Assembly (NCBI GenBank): GCA_002426025.1
Contig: DINP01000026.1
Location: 1-9,296, forward strand
Source: Bacteroidales bacterium UBA5537
GTDB taxonomy: Bacteria > Bacteroidota > Bacteroidia > Bacteroidales > Lentimicrobiaceae
Length of the DNA: 9,296 bases
Direction: 5' to 3'
The notes under the pieces were generated by a model that was not told the origin of the DNA, searched no databases, and worked only from the letters and a program-made list of their open reading frames with translations. This document shows, one piece after another, positions 6,180 to 9,296 of the stretch (positions within the stretch are counted from its first letter, which is position 1; the number at the start of each line of letters is the position of its first letter). The translations under genes were made by a program, and so were the position numbers.

Positions 6180-7461
6180 GGCTTTCTATGAGTTTAAATT
6201 TTGCGTTTGTCGGATTGAGTTCGGGCATACTCATTATTTTCACAGCCAGTTCGGGAAAGCCATCTTTAATAAATGATTCAATTTCATGGGATATTGGTTC
6301 AAACAGGGTATCATCTTTCAGATGGATATATACTTCAAGTGATGTGTCTTTTTGCTGCACAATTCGATAACCGTCAACCTGATGAAATCCGTAAAAAATA
6401 TTGTTGAAATAGGAGCCATGAATCACTCCGCCTGACGGAAGCTTGATCAGGTCGCGGCTGCGGCCTTTCAAATCAACCACCCTTGGCCAGGACAGGCCAC
6501 ATTTGCAGAGTTCCGTTTCAATTTTTCCCAGATCGCCAACCCTGTACCTGATAAAAGGAAACGACTGACTACTCAGGTTGGTGAGCAGGATTTCGCATAA
6601 ACCATGCTCATTTTTAATATTTTCTGCATGGCAGTTTAATGTATTTATATGATAACCATCGTGCTCAGAACATTCGCAGGTAAGAATTCCGCCATCGTTT
6701 GCTCCGTACATATCATAAACCGGTTTCCCAAAGCCTGCTTCAATGGCTGCCCTTGCTTGAGGTGTCAGTTGCTCTGATGTTGTATAAATCGCTTTCAGAT
6801 TTTTAAACATAGCTGGCAGACCGGGATGCATTTTAATCATATTCATAATAGAACTGGGATATCCGTATAAGAGGACTGCTTTGCTGAGCTTCGATCTTGA
6901 AACACCGAGTTCTTTCCCGATTACATCACCTTTGATAAAATAGTTATTCTGGAGCTTGTGGTAAATGTTTTCGGTAAACTGACGGTTGGCTGCCCTGAGC
7001 GAATTACCGGCTATGGTTACAAACGGGTCGCCGGGATTGTATCCGCTGAAGCGGTTCCAGAAAAAATAGATGTGCGCCCAGAACCACGAAAGGTGCTCTT
7101 TATCAACATAATAATAAAGAGGGGCGCCTGTACTACCCCCGGTTTTTTTCTTCTGATAAGGCCTTCCTTCAACCGGGGTAAAAATATCGTTAAAATTTTT
7201 ATTGATAATCTGCTTGTCAACTATGGGTAGATTGCTTAGGACTATCAAAGGGTAAGATTCAATCTCTTTATCCGTAAAGCGGCTTAAAAGCGGACGATAG
7301 AAAGCATTTTTCTCCTTCATCGTTTTTAGCAGCATGGTAAGATTCTTCAAACGGGCATTCGAAGTAGCAACTTTATCATTCGCAAGGATTTGCAATTGCT
7401 GATAACTTTCAAGGATTTCTGTCCCCCTGATCAGATCAATCAGCCTTATTCCTGCTTTCAT
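6169..7461 (-). CDS. CapK/PaaK-like adenylate-forming enzyme (phenylacetate-CoA ligase family)
   Basis: The 430-residue product belongs to the adenylate-forming family containing phenylacetate-CoA ligase, CapK and coenzyme F390 synthetase. Seen in order: the phosphate-binding loop KKTGGSTGAPLYY (105-117); the aromatic motif YDMYGANDGG (249-258), with Asp where the family usually has Glu; RYRVGDLG (305-312), with the ribose-binding Asp; CKCG (319-322); GRSRDLIKLPSGG (333-345), the hinge into the C-terminal domain; and a terminal NAKFKLIE with Lys421/Lys423 as candidates for the catalytic lysine. Cys262, Cys264, Cys319 and Cys321 could bind a metal, as proposed for related proteins (inference). 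The family activates a carboxylic acid with ATP. CapK-like members are common in capsule loci, but their substrates are mostly unproven. No acyl carrier protein or acyltransferase is seen nearby. It sits between the TuaH-like transferase (11-base gap) and the overlapping CapA-like gene. Confidence 0.9.
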   Translation of the reverse strand: MKAGIRLIDLIRGTEILESYQQLQILANDKVATSNARLKNLTMLLKTMKEKNAFYRPLLSRFTDKEIESYPLIVLSNLPIVDKQIINKNFNDIFTPVEGRPYQKKKTGGSTGAPLYYYVDKEHLSWFWAHIYFFWNRFSGYNPGDPFVTIAGNSLRAANRQFTENIYHKLQNNYFIKGDVIGKELGVSRSKLSKAVLLYGYPSSIMNMIKMHPGLPAMFKNLKAIYTTSEQLTPQARAAIEAGFGKPVYDMYGANDGGILTCECSEHDGYHINTLNCHAENIKNEHGLCEILLTNLSSQSFPFIRYRVGDLGKIETELCKCGLSWPRVVDLKGRSRDLIKLPSGGVIHGSYFNNIFYGFHQVDGYRIVQQKDTSLEVYIHLKDDTLFEPISHEIESFIKDGFPELAVKIMSMPELNPTNAKFKLIESHAD

Positions 7462-7472
7462 AGTTTTTAATA

Positions 7473-8630
7473 TTAACCGATTATCCTGGTGATTAATTCA
7501 AATTTGCTGTCCCAGGTATGTTTTGAGGCGGCATTTATTCTTGCTTCCTCCAAAGCTAATGAATTTTCCTTTAACGACAAACCTGCCTGTTGTAAAAAGT
7601 CATCCGGTGTGTCGGCGAAATAAATAAGGTTCCCGAACATTTGCTCAACCACCGGAATGCGGCAACTGATCACGGGTTTACCCATTGCCAGGTACTCCAG
7701 TGTTTTTACCGGAAATGAGTTTTTGATCCAGTCGGCCATTATCCAGTTCAGCAAACAAACATCAAAAGCTTTGGCATAAGAGGGGAGGTCTTTAAATTCG
7801 ACCGGACCTATAAAATGAATATTCTGATGGTTTTCGAGCGATGAATAGTCGCCCAGTACTTTCCCGATAATGGCTACTGTGTAACCGTTATCAGCCAGAA
7901 CTTTGAAAACGGCTTTGTCATTTGCATCGGATAGAGTCCCAAAATAGCCTGCAATTGGTAATCCTTTTGCTTTTAGGCTAAGCATCCGTGGGTTGATATC
8001 AACATCTTTCGTAAAATGATCAAAATCAACGCCATGAGTCAGCAGGTGAACTTCGCGCCCGGATAAATCCCGGAGTTTTTTCTGAATATTTGGCGAACTT
8101 GCAAACAGATGGTTAACATTATTGCTCAGATAGATTTCTTTTGCCTTCAGATCAGCGAGCAAAGCCTGGTTATTAGTCCTGAAATCAGAAATCAGATCAG
8201 CAGCCTGATAAACCTTTGTTTTAAAGTTCTTTGCAAGCACAGGTGAAAGCGTAAAACTGCCCGAAATCCACAATATAGTTTCTTTTAGTTTGATCCCTAA
8301 AAGCATTGAAACAATACCTATCTGAAACTTCATCAGCCCGGCATTAAATTTATCCCAGCCAGGACTGAATAACGGGATGTAAACAGGAATGAAAACATAC
8401 AATCCGTTTTCAACTTTTTTAAATAGTTTAAGATGGGTTTTTAGTTTATTGATGATTTTTTTCTGCATGGACTTTTTATTGTCAGAGTTAACCGATGGCG
8501 ATTTGAAAGCCACCGGATTCACCCACAGCACATTATAATCCATCTTTCTGAACTGAAAAATAATCTGCCTCGTGCTGGTTACAGAAGGCCTGAACCAGTC
8601 GGGGCCACTACAGATAATCCATTTTTTCAT
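7473..8630 (-). CDS. GT-B fold glycosyltransferase, TuaH/GT4-like
   Basis: This 385-residue protein has the features of retaining GT-B glycosyltransferases related to TuaH. The N-terminal domain begins KKWIICSGPDWFRPS with a strand and a Ser/Thr/Arg-rich acceptor loop. FASSPNIQKKL and LLTHGVDFDHF (197-206) mark the inter-domain region. The C-terminal domain starts at IAGYFGTLSDAND (226-238), continues with NIHFIGPVEFKDLPSYAKAFDVCLL (270-294) and has the nucleotide-sugar-binding signature KTLEYLAMGKPVIS (309-322), with Glu312 and Glu329 as the expected acidic pair. There is no signal peptide, so it should act in the cytoplasm or at the inner membrane. A hydrophobic stretch at 104-112 may be membrane-associated. 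It probably adds one sugar to the lipid-linked repeat; donor and linkage cannot be read. It follows the edge gene after 45 bases and precedes the CapK-like gene by 11 bases, consistent with one operon. The ATG lies after an A/T-rich leader typical of Bacteroidetes. Confidence 0.9.
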   Translation of the reverse strand: MKKWIICSGPDWFRPSVTSTRQIIFQFRKMDYNVLWVNPVAFKSPSVNSDNKKSMQKKIINKLKTHLKLFKKVENGLYVFIPVYIPLFSPGWDKFNAGLMKFQIGIVSMLLGIKLKETILWISGSFTLSPVLAKNFKTKVYQAADLISDFRTNNQALLADLKAKEIYLSNNVNHLFASSPNIQKKLRDLSGREVHLLTHGVDFDHFTKDVDINPRMLSLKAKGLPIAGYFGTLSDANDKAVFKVLADNGYTVAIIGKVLGDYSSLENHQNIHFIGPVEFKDLPSYAKAFDVCLLNWIMADWIKNSFPVKTLEYLAMGKPVISCRIPVVEQMFGNLIYFADTPDDFLQQAGLSLKENSLALEEARINAASKHTWDSKFELITRIIG

Positions 8631-8675
8631 TAAAGAAACTTTAAATTCGGGTAGATCAGGCTAATATATAATGAT

Positions 8676-9296
8676 TTAAGTTAACTCATTGTAAACGATA
8701 ACCGGAGTTTTGCACATTGGCAAAATATTGTCGTGCAGCATCAGGTGAAGGTAATCGTCGGTATTATACATTCGGGTAAGCAGGCGGATGTGGCCAACTT
8801 TAACAGGAATGCTGCCTTTAAAAACCTCTTTAAAATAGTCAGATTTGGGTGTGAAGGCATCCTTGGAAACGTAGGGATTGTATTTTTTACCCTGCCATTT
8901 TAAAAACCTGTTATTGAGCAGGTTATTTAATTTAATAACTGATAGCATCAGCGGCCGAACATGGGCTTCCAGCCTGAGAGAAATGGGGAAAGCGGTTGAT
9001 TTTACAACGTTGCTTTTTGGCTCCATGGCGGCAATTACAGTGTGAGCTTTTTGCGATTTCAGCAAACTTACCGGCAGAGAGTGATAAGCAAAGGCAACAT
9101 CCTTGTCGGTGAAAGGGGTTACAGGGGTTACAAAATGCTGTGCCCGCATCAGGATGGCCAGCGCGTTTCTGAATGAGCGGTGGTCAACGTCGTGGTAAAC
9201 TTCATTGTCGAACAAAATTTCTGCTTTAGGGTAATCTTTGAAAAGACCGCGATACAATTCGGCAGTTTTGAATTTGTCGAAATAGGGCAGCGAATC
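8676..9296 (-). CDS. Unrecognised protein, C-terminal part (gene continues past the right edge)
   Basis: The frame is open from the right edge to the TAA at 8676-8678, giving the last 206 residues of a longer protein. A TTG at 9255-9257 could be mistaken for a start, but the frame continues upstream without a stop (DSLPYFDKFKTAE precedes it), so the true start is outside. I do not recognise the family with confidence. What can be seen is a soluble, mixed-charge protein with no membrane helix, a His/Asp-containing stretch (EVYHDVDHRSF), a basic region (LNNRFLKWQGKKYNPY), and an end reading SIPVKVGHIRLLTRMY followed by LHLMLHDNILPM. The last part faintly recalls the C-terminal 'eiPv...Hp.el' layout of polysaccharide deacetylases (NodB fold), but the catalytic motifs would be outside the window. 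It lies 45 bases before the TuaH-like gene on the same strand, which suggests the polysaccharide operon. Base composition resembles its neighbours. Confidence 0.75.
   Translation of the reverse strand, partial: DSLPYFDKFKTAELYRGLFKDYPKAEILFDNEVYHDVDHRSFRNALAILMRAQHFVTPVTPFTDKDVAFAYHSLPVSLLKSQKAHTVIAAMEPKSNVVKSTAFPISLRLEAHVRPLMLSVIKLNNLLNNRFLKWQGKKYNPYVSKDAFTPKSDYFKEVFKGSIPVKVGHIRLLTRMYNTDDYLHLMLHDNILPMCKTPVIVYNELT

Noticed and set aside
5181..7461. Poly-gamma-glutamate capsule synthesis based on the CapA-like gene
   Set aside because: No CapB amide ligase or CapC is present, the CapA-like protein lacks a membrane anchor, and all surroundings are polysaccharide genes.
9255..9257. TTG as the start codon of the right-edge gene
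   Set aside because: The same frame stays open upstream to the window edge with protein-like sequence, so this is an internal leucine codon and the gene is partial.

Overview
The window is a stretch of a surface-polysaccharide (exopolysaccharide or capsule) biosynthesis locus. All recognisable genes lie on the minus strand, so transcription runs from high to low coordinates. A Bacteroidetes origin fits best. The DNA is AT-rich, starts lack Shine-Dalgarno sequences and are preceded by A/T-rich leaders, the export lipoprotein has a Bacteroidetes-style SSC lipobox, and the Wzc-type protein has the long periplasmic region with an 'FR..N.V.DLS' segment common in that phylum. This assignment is an inference from sequence style.

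Layout in transcription order. (1) 9296-8676: C-terminal part of an unrecognised protein cut by the right edge. (2) 8630-7473: GT-B fold glycosyltransferase resembling TuaH/GT4. (3) 7461-6169: CapK/PaaK-like adenylate-forming enzyme. (4) 6179-5181: CapA-like (PGA_cap) metallophosphoesterase, overlapping the previous gene by 11 bp. (5) 5170-4709: Alg14/PssD-like subunit. (6) 4712-4233: Alg13/PssE-like catalytic subunit, overlapping its partner by an ATGA. These six genes are tightly packed and look like one transcription unit. A 581-bp non-coding stretch follows (3652-4232), holding a perfect hairpin, a weaker palindrome, three short direct repeats and one weak promoter-like element. The assembly/export block comes next: (7) 3651-2245, polyprenyl-phosphate sugar-1-phosphate transferase; (8) 2072-1308, Wza-type outer-membrane export lipoprotein; (9) 1301-1, N-terminal 433 residues of a Wzz/Wzc-type polysaccharide co-polymerase cut by the left edge.

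How they fit together (inference from families). The sugar transferase loads the first sugar phosphate onto undecaprenyl phosphate. The TuaH-like enzyme and the Alg13/Alg14 pair add further sugars on the cytoplasmic face. CapK and CapA probably modify the glycan or a precursor. The Wzc-like protein and Wza control chain length and carry polymer across the envelope. No Wzx flippase or Wzy polymerase is in the window, so they must lie elsewhere, probably in flanking DNA.

The locus type is familiar. The least explained parts are the CapK/CapA overlapping pair, with a CapA that has no room for a signal peptide; the partial gene at the right edge; and the structured 581-bp spacer. I saw no tRNA, rRNA, CRISPR array or insertion sequence.
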